This document shows positions 8,605 through 17,894 of a DNA stretch of 64,000 nt, piece by piece. The position numbers and the translations under genes are program-made. Under the pieces are notes generated by a model. The model was not told the origin of the DNA. It ran no database searches and saw nothing but the letters and a program-made list of their open reading frames with translations. Numbering within the stretch: the first letter of the stretch is position 1; every line of letters begins with the position of its first letter. This DNA comes from Fulvivirga maritima (lineage in GTDB: Bacteria > Bacteroidota > Bacteroidia > Cytophagales > Cyclobacteriaceae), in NCBI RefSeq assembly GCF_021389955.1, contig NZ_CP089980.1, positions 4,521,001-4,585,000 on the forward strand. Direction: 5' to 3'.

Positions 8605-9670
8605 AAGAATAAAAGCCATTGATTTTGGAAGGGGAATGAGTGTGCTAGTGATGATACTTGTACACACCCTCTGGGTTTATGGTAGTGTAGAAACCCAGCG
8701 AGATTCTACTTTGGGGCATGTTGTTCATTTTCTAGGCAAAGGAACTGCCATGTTCCTGGTGTCTATGGGAGTTTCGTTTGTGCTTTCCAGCAGGCAGAGT
8801 GTTGGAGGGTCTATGAAGCGGGGCCTGATAATATTAGCTGTAGGCTACCTGATGAATATTCTCAAGTTTATAGTGCCTCTTGAAGTTTTCCATACCATGC
8901 CAGAAGGTTTTCTTCAAGATTATGGCTGGACTCGACCATTAAGTGCTGGTAAGCTCATATGGTTGGCATCTTTAGGAGACATACTTCAGCTGGCAGGGTT
9001 AGCCTTGTTCTTTATGGGGCTGGCCAACCGATATGTTAAAAACAAATATGGCTTATTGATAATAGCATTAGTCATAGCCATACCTTCAAGGTTACTCAGC
9101 GGTGTATCAACAGAAATAACGGGTCTACACTATGTATGCGAGCTATTGTTTAGCGATGGCTGGCATGTTTACTTTCCTGCTTTCCCATGGATGTCATTCA
9201 TGTTTGCAGGTATGTTCTTTGGCCGTTGGTATAAGGAATTAGAATATGATCAGGATCTTCTATTTAAAAAAATGCTGACGTGGGGAATAATACTTTTATT
9301 AATAGGAGGAGGCCTTTGTTACTATGATTTTAGCTATCATTTTGGAGACTTTTTCCACCTAGGCCCAGGAGGAGCTTTCTATCTTTTAGGGTTGAATTTG
9401 GTAGTTTTTTGGTTGGTACATCTATGCGTTAAAAATGCCAAGACTAATTACTTTCTTAGCCTTACCTACTATTGTAGTAAAAATGTTACTTCCATGTATG
9501 TTATTCAATGGACGCTGGTATTTTGGGGTACTATGATATTCGGTTATAAAACACATGACCCGTTGACCACGGTGCTTATTATGCCTATTATAGTAGTGGC
9601 CACTTTTGGTGTTAATTATCTGTTTCAGATAACGAAGAATAATGTGCTTAGGGGACTAACTTCGTTATGA
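8585..9670 (+). CDS. HGSNAT/DUF1624-type multi-pass membrane acyltransferase
   Basis: A 361-residue protein with about ten hydrophobic helices and no signal peptide. The N-terminus RIKAIDFGRGMSVLVMILVH matches the heparan-alpha-glucosaminide N-acetyltransferase-like family (DUF1624), in which the first helix carries a basic residue followed by a conserved His. These proteins transfer acyl groups across or at the membrane. Its start overlaps the synthetase gene by 20 bases, and a strong hairpin follows its stop, so it is the last gene of the siderophore operon and probably translationally coupled. It might modify or move the siderophore or a precursor. That role is not established, and a DUF418-type relative lies nearby at 10703-11881. 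Confidence 0.7.
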   Translation: METKQNERIKAIDFGRGMSVLVMILVHTLWVYGSVETQRDSTLGHVVHFLGKGTAMFLVSMGVSFVLSSRQSVGGSMKRGLIILAVGYLMNILKFIVPLEVFHTMPEGFLQDYGWTRPLSAGKLIWLASLGDILQLAGLALFFMGLANRYVKNKYGLLIIALVIAIPSRLLSGVSTEITGLHYVCELLFSDGWHVYFPAFPWMSFMFAGMFFGRWYKELEYDQDLLFKKMLTWGIILLLIGGGLCYYDFSYHFGDFFHLGPGGAFYLLGLNLVVFWLVHLCVKNAKTNYFLSLTYYCSKNVTSMYVIQWTLVFWGTMIFGYKTHDPLTTVLIMPIIVVATFGVNYLFQITKNNVLRGLTSL

Positions 9671-9676
9671 TTAAAG

Positions 9677-9711
9677 AAGCCGTCTCAATCAGTTTCTGAT
9701 TGAGACGGCTT
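9677..9711 (+). terminator. Perfect 16-bp stem hairpin ending the siderophore operon
   Basis: AAGCCGTCTCAATCAG and its exact complement flank a TTT loop, starting 6 bases after the stop codon. The downstream tract (TATACTTTTA) is T-rich but interrupted. The lipoprotein gene on the other strand ends at 9718, so the hairpin can serve both directions. Confidence 0.8.
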
Positions 9712-9717
9712 ATACTT

Positions 9718-10416
9718 TTATAAGGATGGATGTGCCGGAGTGCAGCCGTTTCCAACCATAGTGTAAGAATCTGTACACTGTTGCTCTATTCCACATTCAT
9801 TGGTATAAATTGCGGTTACCTCAAAGGTCATTTCTTCGTCACAAACTATGCCATATGTTACAGAACAACCACTAGCGGTGCCATATAGATTATTTCCCAG
9901 TAAATATTCCAACTGTAGCTTACTCCTGTATGACAAGGGACAGAAAATGTATGGCGATTAGGCCCATGGGGTTTGTACTCAATTGATTGAGTGATATTAC
10001 ATGCATCATTGAATGTGCCATCTTCTTCTTTTAATATTGTTTTTGATACAGAACATGTTTCTTGCCCTTCTCCATAGGCAGATATTATACCGGATTCAAA
10101 ATTACTTCCAAAGCTAAATTGAGCATGAGTTGTTCCCTGTCCACTTATAATGCTAATATCCCCACTAGTTACACTCCATGTGACTGTACTTGAAGAAGAT
10201 GAACCTTCATAATTATAATAATTTGTTGTACTGGGACAGGCCTTTGAGTTTCCAATTATGTCGCAGGTTGTTGATAAAATGATATTATTTGATTTTGACG
10301 AGGAATTATTTGTCATAACATCACTATTTAATTCTTCACGATATGGGTCAGAGCAGGAGAAAAAGTAAAATAGTGATATAGCAGATAATTAGGAATGAAT
10401 AATTGATTCTTTTCAT
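9718..10416 (-). CDS. PKD-like cysteine-rich lipoprotein, two frameshifts
   Basis: Read as one gene of about 230 residues from ATG 10416. The frame starts MKRINYSFLIICYITILLF and then breaks. Removing one T from the T5 run near 10360-10364 gives the lipobox FSCSDP and joins the frame that continues to about 9905. There the addition of one T to a TTT run (9902-9904) joins it to the last frame, ending GCTPAHPSL. The two changes compensate. The mature part is rich in Ser, Thr, Cys and aromatic residues, with VTWSVTSGDISIISGQG resembling PKD/Ig-like surface domains of Bacteroidota. The function is unknown; a cell-surface lipoprotein is likely. It stands alone on the minus strand between two membrane acyltransferase-like genes. 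Confidence 0.5.
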
Positions 10417-10702
10417 AAAATAGGATTTAGGTTAATAATTCTTTAATTTAAATAAATAATATTAAAGAATGAAAAAATATAATTTATGATTTTAGTCGTT
10501 CTGAAATAAAAGCTTTAATTATTATCGTAAAATGAAAGGGAGTCAAATATTTATTATTGTATAATAAAGTTTTAACGTAAGTTATTGTTAATAATGCGTA
10601 ATTTCAGCCTGCGTTAAAAGCATAATAGATAGTGATGTTCTGGTGGCGTTTGAGGATTTGCCTTAGCGTATAATTTTTTGCAGAATCATTACTTTTTGAA
10701 TT
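10417..10702. other. Divergent AT-rich intergenic region
   Basis: About 285 bases between the divergent lipoprotein and DUF418 genes. It is very AT-rich. No coding potential, clear operator or hairpin was found. Confidence 0.4.
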
Positions 10703-11881
10703 ATGAGTAAACGCTTTCATGTAGTAGACGCCCTTAGAGGTTTTGCTATTATATCCATTATGTTGCTCCACAATATTGAGCACTTTGATTTCTACCATAC
10801 ACCTGAATCTTTGCCGGCATGGATGGTAAAGATAGATTCCGTTATTTGGGATACCTTATTTTTTCTTTTTGGAGGTAAATCATTTGCCATTTTCGCCCTG
10901 CTGTTTGGACTCACTTTTTTTATACAGATTAATAATCAACAGAAAAAGGGTAATGATTTTAGGCCTCGCTTTGCCTGGAGGATGTTCTTGCTTTTAATAT
11001 TCGGTATCATTAATTCAGCCTTTTTTCAAGGTGATATTTTGATGATTTATGCAGTTATAGGCCTTTTTATGATTCCTCTGGCTAAACTAAAAAGCCAAGT
11101 GTTAGTGGTAATAGCTGCCATTCTATTATTACAGCCGTTAGAATTGTTTCAGTTAGTTATAGCTATTCAAAATCCTGATATGGAGCTAGCCAATCCTACT
11201 TCCTGGACTTATTTTGGTAAGATGAGTGGATACATAACTGACGACTCCTTATGGACGACTTTGAAAGGAAATCTGTTCAATGGAAGAAGGGCGGTACTAC
11301 TTTGGAATTATGAAAATGGACGATATTTTCAAATACTAGCCTTATTCATTATTGGCTATTTAATGGGCCGTAAAAATAGGTTTGAGTGGAATGCTGATAA
11401 TAAAAGATATTGGTTAAACATGTTGCTGATTTCAGCCTTGCTTTTTATGCCATTATTTGTGATCACTAAAAATATGGAAGGATTATTTACATCGGCTGCT
11501 ATTAGAGCATCATTAGTTCAAATTACCCAACCATGGACTAACCTGGCCTTTATGTTTTCAATGGTATCCTTATTTATTTTGCTTTTCCATTCTAAATTAT
11601 TCCATAAGCTTTTGAATATCATTACACCCATAGGCAAAATGAGTTTGACTAACTATGTGCTTCAGTCAATCATAGGATCTTTTATTTATTACGGATTCGG
11701 TCTAGGCTTATATGAGCATACGGGAGCTACCTATAGCCTTATTATCGGTATAGTGCTGTCTGTGGTATTCATCATCTTTTGCAGCTATTGGGATAACCGG
11801 CATAAGCATGGACCTTTAGAAGCGCTGTGGCATAAGTTGACTTGGATAGGTTATTCAACTAAACCTAATATTCATAGGTAA
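10703..11881 (+). CDS. DUF418/YeiB-family membrane protein
   Basis: A 392-residue multi-pass protein. The N-terminal VVDALRGFAIISIMLLHN (residues 7-24) is the conserved first helix shared by YeiB-like and acyltransferase-like proteins. The C-terminal GKMSLTNYVLQS and the later SYWDNRHKHGPLEALWH form the DUF418 signature. Function in this family is unsettled; transport or acyl transfer has been suggested. It is monocistronic, since the next gene is convergent and only 9 bases away. There is no evident link to the siderophore operon beyond proximity. Confidence 0.75.
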   Translation: MSKRFHVVDALRGFAIISIMLLHNIEHFDFYHTPESLPAWMVKIDSVIWDTLFFLFGGKSFAIFALLFGLTFFIQINNQQKKGNDFRPRFAWRMFLLLIFGIINSAFFQGDILMIYAVIGLFMIPLAKLKSQVLVVIAAILLLQPLELFQLVIAIQNPDMELANPTSWTYFGKMSGYITDDSLWTTLKGNLFNGRRAVLLWNYENGRYFQILALFIIGYLMGRKNRFEWNADNKRYWLNMLLISALLFMPLFVITKNMEGLFTSAAIRASLVQITQPWTNLAFMFSMVSLFILLFHSKLFHKLLNIITPIGKMSLTNYVLQSIIGSFIYYGFGLGLYEHTGATYSLIIGIVLSVVFIIFCSYWDNRHKHGPLEALWHKLTWIGYSTKPNIHR

Positions 11882-11890
11882 GCCGCTTAA

Positions 11891-12743
11891 TTATCGCATT
11901 TTCTGATACCCCGTATGTATACGCTGTACTAGGGGCAGATTCATGCCCATTATAGATTCTGAATGGCCTAAAAATAGGTAGCCGCCTGTTTTTAGGCATT
12001 GGGTTAATTTGCTTACTACTTTCTCTTGTGTGTCTTTGTCAAAGTATATGAGTACATTCCTGCAAAATATGATGTCGAAGCTTTCATGGGTAGGGTAGCG
12101 CTCATCCATAAGGTTGAACCGACTGAAATTCACCTTATCTCTTATATTTTTAACCAGGCGAACTTTACTCTCTGTCTTGATTTTGCTTCTTAGGAAATAT
12201 CTTCTTTTGAGATCAATAGGCACTGTTGATATTCGGCTTTCATCATAGATAGCCATTTGGCCGGTCTTAAGTACATCGGTGCTTATATCTGACGCTATAA
12301 TGGAGTAATGTAGCTTTTTATCTGATTGTAAATTGAACTCCTCCATGGTCATAGCGAGGGTGTAAGCTTCTTCTCCGCTGGAGCTGGCCGCGCTCCGATA
12401 TTTTCACATCCCGTTCGCCATCTGCCACTGATTTAGGTAGGATAATACTTCTCATATAGTCGAAGTGTGATTTTTCCCTGAAAAAATCTGTTTTATTAGT
12501 AGAGACGAGGTTGATCATATACACCACTTCTTCGTGCTCTTTATCATTACACACACGCTCTATGTATTTCTTGAAGGTAGGAATGCCTATCTTTCTTAGA
12601 TGTTTTTGTAGGCGACTTTCTAACAATACCTTTTTGGCTACAGGAAGGTTAATGCCATAATGATCATAAATGAATTTGCTGAGTTTATTAAACTCGCTCA
12701 TGTTCATTTTTATATTGGTTGGGTGGGAAATAGTAGCATTCAT
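11891..12743 (-). CDS. cheR: CheR-type chemotaxis protein methyltransferase, frameshifted
   Basis: This enzyme methylates glutamates of chemoreceptors with S-adenosylmethionine. The N-terminal part (FNKLSKFIYDHYGINL) is the CheR all-alpha domain, and NKTDFFRE is its conserved TxFFR signature. The frame then breaks near 12395, where one extra base precedes the SAM motif. With that base removed the protein reads SAASSSGEEAYTLAM and continues through FCRNVLIYFD to LGHSES. The joined product is close to the normal family length. I chose ATG 12743 because the longer GTG start (12782) lies inside a terminator-like hairpin; 12701 is another candidate. It is the last gene of the chemosensory operon, and no cheB follows. 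Confidence 0.75.
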
Positions 12744-12758
12744 ATAAAGTGATAAAAA

Positions 12759-12792
12759 TCCCGATATTGTCGATTGCTCCACAATACCGGGA
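12759..12792 (-). terminator. Terminator or attenuator between mcp and cheR
   Basis: On the minus strand, TCCCGGTATTGT and ACAATATCGGGA form a 12-bp stem (one wobble pair) followed by five T residues (complement of 12754-12758). It starts 12 bases after the receptor stop, so cheR expression depends on read-through or its own promoter. Confidence 0.7.
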
Positions 12793-12804
12793 ATATTTTA
12801 ATAA

Positions 12805-14508
12805 TTAATACTTTTCAAAACCACTGTCTAAACTGTCTGAAGAATCATCCATTACCAAATCAAAGCCTTTACCTTTTACTGGCTTAGTGGGTGCCTTAGC
12901 TCTGGGCTTAGGTGATGATACATTTTTATGACTTGTGAATATGTTCTGACTGTGATCTAACTCTTGAGTATTGCCCAGGTTAAAGAACGCTATGGCTTCT
13001 CTAAGTGTGTCAGACTGGTTATTAAGCTCTTCTGAGTTAGAGGCTAACTGTTCTGCACTAGCCGCATTTTGCTGCACTACTGAGTTAAGCTGTTGGATAG
13101 CCACATTAATCTGGTTAGCACCTTCATTTTGCTCCATACTGGCCGAGCTGATCTCAGCAACCAGGTTAGTAGTTTTTTCTATTTCAGGTACTAGCTTGCT
13201 TAGCATTTCACCAGCAGTACGGGCTATTTTTTCGCTTGAGTTAGAAATCTCATCTATTTCCTTAGCTGCATTCTGACTCCTTTCTGCCAGCTTTCTGATT
13301 TCAGCCGCTACTACAGCAAATCCTTTTCCATGTTCACCAGCTCGGGCAGCTTCTACTGCAGCGTTAAGCGCTAGTAAGTTAGTCTGACGTGCTATTTCTC
13401 CTATAATAGAGTTTTTCTTAACAATTAAGTTCATAGAATCTACAGTTTCAATAACTGCATCGTTAGACTGTGCTACTTGCTCATTAGATTTTTTAGCAAT
13501 TTTTTCTGTTTCACGAGCATTGTCAGTGTTCTGCATAATGTTAGAAGTCATTTCTTCCATTGAAGATGATACTTCTTCTACAGAGCTAGCCTGCATAGAA
13601 GCGCCTTCTGATAGCTGACCTGCAGCTGAACTCAATTCCACACTGGCTTTATTGATATATTCAGCACCTCTTTTTACAGTCCAGATTACTTTTCGCTGGC
13701 TTTGGGCCATATCATCCATTTTTCAATAACAAGAAGCCTATTTGATCTTTAGGGTTGTAGCTATTTCTGTCTATGGTAATTCTTAAATCTCCGTTAGAAA
13801 TCTTTTCTACAATTTGAGCGGCTTCGTTTAAAGGTTTTGAAATACTGTTTTTCAAGAAAAGACCACCAGCCACAATCAGAATCATTACCAGCACCACAAT
13901 GATCATAGAGTTACGGAATATACTTTCGCTCAGGGAAATACTAGATTCGTAAGATTCTTCAGATGCCTGCAAGCTCAGGTCAGTATACTTATCCATAGCA
14001 GATCTCATTGGCTCAAAAGAGGCCATATAGTCTCCATAATATAAGTCATTGGCTTCCACAAACTGCCCATTTTGCAGCATGCTAACCAAACGATCAGACA
14101 TGATGTCCCACTTTTGTGCTCTCTTCTGAAATTCTCATCATACACATCGTATTGATTGTATTGATCATTTTTAGTAAAAGCAGATATTTTATAAAACTGA
14201 GTATATCTTTCTTCTACCTGATCTACGTTTTCTGCAATTTCATTAAGGGCAGTGTTAAATTTCACATTATCATCCTGAATGTTTTTAGATAGGGCTTGTG
14301 CCACTGCTATGCTTGATTGGTAAGCATCTCTGTCTGCTTCTATCAAGTAATCAATACTCAATAGATTATCATTATATATTTTCTCTATCTCAGCCTTCAA
14401 ACTCTGAGTTTGAAAACTATTGAAAACAGCGCCGGAAACGGATATCAACAGTACAAATGCGAATATACCGACGATACGCTGATTAGTAGTAAATCTTGAT
14501 CCTTTCAT
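12805..14508 (-). CDS. Methyl-accepting chemotaxis protein, two frameshifts
   Basis: A membrane chemoreceptor of about 567 residues once two breaks are corrected. It opens with a transmembrane helix ([18 protein letters not shown]), then a four-helix-bundle-like sensory region, a second membrane helix ([18 protein letters not shown]) and a HAMP domain ([15 protein letters not shown]). The signalling hairpin contains [20 protein letters not shown], the universal kinase-contact tip. The first break is at an AAA run (14129-14131), where adding a base gives [12 protein letters not shown]. The second is at a T5 run (13719-13723, A5 on the coding strand), where removing one base joins the HAMP region to [10 protein letters not shown]. 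It sits between cheW and cheR and probably signals through the CheA encoded here. Confidence 0.82.
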
Positions 14509-14565
14509 TATTGTCTTTCTTAAAAAATAAATGTTGAATGTGATGCAATGGGATGGTCAAATCCT

Positions 14566-15063
14566 TTATTGATCCTGGTTGTTTTCTTTAATGGCTTCAA
14601 TCTCTTCAATCGAAAAAGTATGGTCTATATCAAGTACCATTACAAAGTCATCTCCTTCTTTTAATAGTCCTTGTATGAAGCGCATATCATACTTAGAGTT
14701 TACATTAGGAGTAGGGAGCATGGTCTCTTCATCCATTTCCAATACCTCCAGCACCTGGTCTACCAAAGCACCGAAATACATAGTTTTATCATCAATAATC
14801 ATATTTATAACTATGATGCAGTGGTCTTTACCCAGTTCTATAGGAGCAAGACCGAACTTGATGCGCGTATCAATAACCGGCAAAACCTGACCTCTAAGGT
14901 TAATAACTCCTTTCATGTAGTCTGGAGCCTTAGGAACCTTCGTAATCCTGGGAACCTCCATAATTTCTACCACCTTATCTACCCCCAGCGCAAACACTTC
15001 ATGGTTCAGCTTAAAGGTTAAATAAGCTTTCATTTGTTTTGTAGCTGTTGTTTCATTGTTCAT
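14566..15063 (-). CDS. cheW: CheW chemotaxis coupling protein
   Basis: A 165-residue cytoplasmic adaptor that links receptors to CheA. The CheW fold is recognisable from FKLNHEVFALGVDKVVEIME near the N-terminus and from YMKGVINLRGQVLPVIDTR, the conserved NLRG loop. The length is normal. Its start overlaps the end of cheA by 11 bases, which suggests translational coupling, and the receptor gene begins 58 bases further on. It is a single CheW domain without any receiver. Confidence 0.93.
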   Translation of the reverse strand: MNNETTATKQMKAYLTFKLNHEVFALGVDKVVEIMEVPRITKVPKAPDYMKGVINLRGQVLPVIDTRIKFGLAPIELGKDHCIIVINMIIDDKTMYFGALVDQVLEVLEMDEETMLPTPNVNSKYDMRFIQGLLKEGDDFVMVLDIDHTFSIEEIEAIKENNQDQ

Positions 15064-17086
15064 CTAGCATATTAGTTAGTTTTTCCTGTTCTATTAACTT
15101 GTTGATATCCAGCACCAGGGCTATCGATCCATCGCCCAAAATGGTGGCTCCTGATATAAAATCCTGATCCTTATAGTAGTCGCTGATAGGCTTAAGTACA
15201 GTTTGATAATTGCCTATAATTTCATCTACTACCAGAATGATGCTTCTTTCTCTACCCTGAATATTTATGCCCATACCATTTACAGGCATAGCTGTATTGT
15301 TTAGGGTCATTTCTTTACGAACATTGATAAAGGGATGTGGCTCATCATCTACCGTGATCCATTTGCTTACATTATTAGCCAGTGAAGCATACGGCACTTC
15401 ATAGCATTTGTGCACCATAGATAAGGGAACTATAAAGTGAGTGTCATCTGCTTTAACCAAAAGGCCATCTATAATGGATAGCGTTAATGGCACCTTAATG
15501 GTGAATGTAGTACCCTGTCCTTCTTTAGAATGTATGTCTATAGAGCCGTGTATTGATTCAATATTTTTCTTCACCACATCCATGCCTACGCCACGCCCGG
15601 AGACATCAGTTACATTTTGAGCGGTAGAAAAACCGGGCACAAAGATTAATTGGAATACCTCTTGATCCGTTAAAGTGGCGTCCGCACTAATCAATCCTTT
15701 TTCTACGGCCTTATTTTTAATGGCTGAGATGGAGAGGCCTTTGCCATCATCTATAATGTCTATCTGTACTTTTGTGCCAGAATAAAAGGCATCGAATATG
15801 ATAGTTCCTTTGGCTTGCTTGCCTTGGGCGGTGCGCTCTTCAGCTGTTTCAATACCATGATCTACACAGTTTCTAAGCATGTGCATAATAGGATCTGATA
15901 GCGTTTCTATAAAGGTTTTATCTAGCTCAGTTTGCTCACCCTTAACTATAAAGTCTACCTCCTTATCCATAGCTACGGCACAGTCTCTTACCATACGGTG
16001 AAACTTGCCTGTCATTCGCTCTACAGGAACCAGGGTCATATCAAAGGATATGTCTCTTAGTTGTTGAATATGGCGATTGATATTTTCAGCCAAAGCTTCC
16101 AAGTGAGGATTGCCCGATTGTGATGCTACTAACTGTAAAGAGGCCTGGTCTGTAACCAACTCACTAACCAGGTTCATCAAATCATCAATCTTCTCTGTGG
16201 ATACCCTTAGGCTACTGGCCTTTTTTTGCTTTTTATCAGAGGTTGGCTTACTGTCTTCAGGGGCAAAAGTGTCTTTTAGTGAACTTACATATTGTGTTAT
16301 TTCTTCTAACTTCTGCTCAGTAGGTATCTTTTTAAGTACCTTAAGTAGTTCGTCAAAACCCAGCTCTTTGAAGAGGTTAAAATTGGCTACTTTATGAATA
16401 GAGATAGTCACTTCTTCCTCAATGAAGAGAAATTCAGCTGAAATATCATCTTTAGTGATCTGACCAGAAATATAGAGATCCCAATGTGAAATAAGTTCTT
16501 CGTTACTTTCTTCTTTTCCGGCTACTATTTCCAAAGTAGCTTTATCGGCCAGCTCTTCAAAAATATTGAATATAGGATGGAAGGATTCTGAGTTGATAGG
16601 CTCTATCGGATGAAGGGCAACATAATAGGTACTTATATTTTCCTGATCTTCCTGATCTATATAAGCTTCTAGCAAAGCTTCCTCTTTTTCCTGATCGTTT
16701 TGTTGAAGAGTTTTAATTACATGATTGGCTATGGTGTTCACCTCAGCCAGTATTTCTTTATGCTTTTTTGTTTTTGTGAACTGCCCGGATTCATTCATCA
16801 TCTTTCTCAGATGATCCAGATAGTTCAGTGTTTTAGTAGTTATACCAGGTTCATTATGGATAACTTTATTTCGTATACCGTCTAGCACATATTCAATTAG
16901 GTGAGCAAAATCACCTAGCTCTTTGAGCGAGAAAATATGAGCCGCTCCCTTGAAGGTATGTAGTGCCCTAAAAGCTTCTTCGATGTGTTGAAGGTCAAAG
17001 GTCCTTTCAAATGAAAGGAGAGCCTGCTCTGCTATTTCCAGCTGCTCAAGCGCTTCTTCTCTAAATACTTCATCGTGCTTAGACAT
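15053..17086 (-). CDS. cheA: CheA chemotaxis histidine kinase
   Basis: A 677-residue kinase. The N-terminal HPt domain has the phosphorylated His in ALHTFKGAAH (His43). The dimerisation region starts near LRVSTEKIDDLMNLVSEL. The ATPase domain carries LRNCVDHGIE (N box), DDGKGL (G1) and GRGVGMDVV (G2). The C-terminal CheW-like regulatory domain ends LDINKLIE. All the motifs needed for autophosphorylation and phosphotransfer are present. It is preceded by the receiver gene at a spacing of 5 bases and overlaps cheW. It has no fused receiver domain, unlike Frz-type kinases. Confidence 0.94.
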   Translation of the reverse strand: MSKHDEVFREEALEQLEIAEQALLSFERTFDLQHIEEAFRALHTFKGAAHIFSLKELGDFAHLIEYVLDGIRNKVIHNEPGITTKTLNYLDHLRKMMNESGQFTKTKKHKEILAEVNTIANHVIKTLQQNDQEKEEALLEAYIDQEDQENISTYYVALHPIEPINSESFHPIFNIFEELADKATLEIVAGKEESNEELISHWDLYISGQITKDDISAEFLFIEEEVTISIHKVANFNLFKELGFDELLKVLKKIPTEQKLEEITQYVSSLKDTFAPEDSKPTSDKKQKKASSLRVSTEKIDDLMNLVSELVTDQASLQLVASQSGNPHLEALAENINRHIQQLRDISFDMTLVPVERMTGKFHRMVRDCAVAMDKEVDFIVKGEQTELDKTFIETLSDPIMHMLRNCVDHGIETAEERTAQGKQAKGTIIFDAFYSGTKVQIDIIDDGKGLSISAIKNKAVEKGLISADATLTDQEVFQLIFVPGFSTAQNVTDVSGRGVGMDVVKKNIESIHGSIDIHSKEGQGTTFTIKVPLTLSIIDGLLVKADDTHFIVPLSMVHKCYEVPYASLANNVSKWITVDDEPHPFINVRKEMTLNNTAMPVNGMGINIQGRERSIILVVDEIIGNYQTVLKPISDYYKDQDFISGATILGDGSIALVLDINKLIEQEKLTNMLDEQ

Positions 17087-17091
17087 GAAAT

Positions 17092-17466
17092 TTATTTTTT
17101 GTTGATGGTATAGTTGATCATGCCTATGAAGTTTTCAATCTTATAGGGCTTTTGAATCCAGGCATCTAAACCGGCTTCTTTGGCTAATCTTTTCTTTTCA
17201 GTGTCTTGCTCACTGGTAAGGAGTATAAATGGATATTTTTTGAGTTTGGGATCTCCTTTAACGGCTCGAAGTAGTCCAAGCCCATCAAGGTTGGGCATAT
17301 TGAAGTCTGACAAAATTAAGTCTATTTCTAAAGAGCCGTTTTTTAGTTTTTCTAGTGCATCGTTACCATCACGAGCCTCTTCCGTTTTGAACCCATGCCG
17401 ATGTAAGGTTTCCGCTACTACTTGCCTTATGCTGGCAAAATCATCTACGACTAGGATAGTGTGCAT
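17092..17466 (-). CDS. cheY: CheY-like single-domain response regulator
   Basis: A 124-residue receiver domain with no output domain. The acidic pocket is VVDDF, the phosphoacceptor is Asp54 in SDFNMPNLDG, the switch Thr84 lies in LLTSEQ and the conserved Lys106 in IQKPYK. The length is that of CheY. As the first gene of the operon, 5 bases before cheA, it is the likely output of this pathway. Cytophagales generally lack flagella, so the target may be gliding, pili or another process rather than a flagellar switch. Confidence 0.92.
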   Translation of the reverse strand: MHTILVVDDFASIRQVVAETLHRHGFKTEEARDGNDALEKLKNGSLEIDLILSDFNMPNLDGLGLLRAVKGDPKLKKYPFILLTSEQDTEKKRLAKEAGLDAWIQKPYKIENFIGMINYTINKK

Positions 17467-17822
17467 GTTATTTCTGCAATTTGTTGGTTGTAATTATTTA
17501 ATGATCAGCTGACAACGCTAATGCCATTTAGTTAAATAACTGAAAATCAAATAAATATGAATTATTTAAAATTGCAAAAATTCCCTCACAGGGAAAATTT
17601 TACTTAATCGAGATTTGATATGTAATAATGGTGAAACATTAAATTATATTCTTAATAAATACGGTTTTATGGGTAATATTCCGTTTTTTTTATTTGCTGA
17701 AATGGCGTGTTTTGAACCTTTAATTGAATAGGTGAAGTGGCTATTACCTAAATAAGAGAAGTTAAATGAGAGGAAATATATATGTTCTTGGGATGAACAT
17801 AAGAGGGTAGAGGATTAAAAAA
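17467..17822. other. AT-rich region upstream of the chemosensory operon
   Basis: About 355 bases between the cheY start and the hairpin after the GH2 gene. It presumably contains the che promoter. No LacI operator copy and no small gene with convincing coding signal was found. Confidence 0.4.
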
Positions 17823-17882
17823 TATGGGGCTGTACCCTAAAGAAGTAACTAGCTTAAAAGTTACTTTTGAGACAGCCCCATA
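17815..17882 (-). terminator. Long two-part hairpin ending the GH2 gene
   Basis: On the minus strand an 11-bp outer stem (TATGGGGCTGT/ACAGCCCCATA) encloses an inner 8-bp stem (AAGTAACT/AGTTACTT). A T-rich run follows, formed by the complement of the A run at 17815-17822. It lies 12 bases after the GH2 stop. The arm GAGACAGCC resembles those of other hairpins in the window. Confidence 0.8.
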
Positions 17883-17894
17883 TAAATTATTGGT

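Noticed and set aside
12971-13276. 101-codon open frame on the plus strand opposite the chemoreceptor
   Set aside because: It is antisense to the conserved signalling hairpin, with no start signal or family match.
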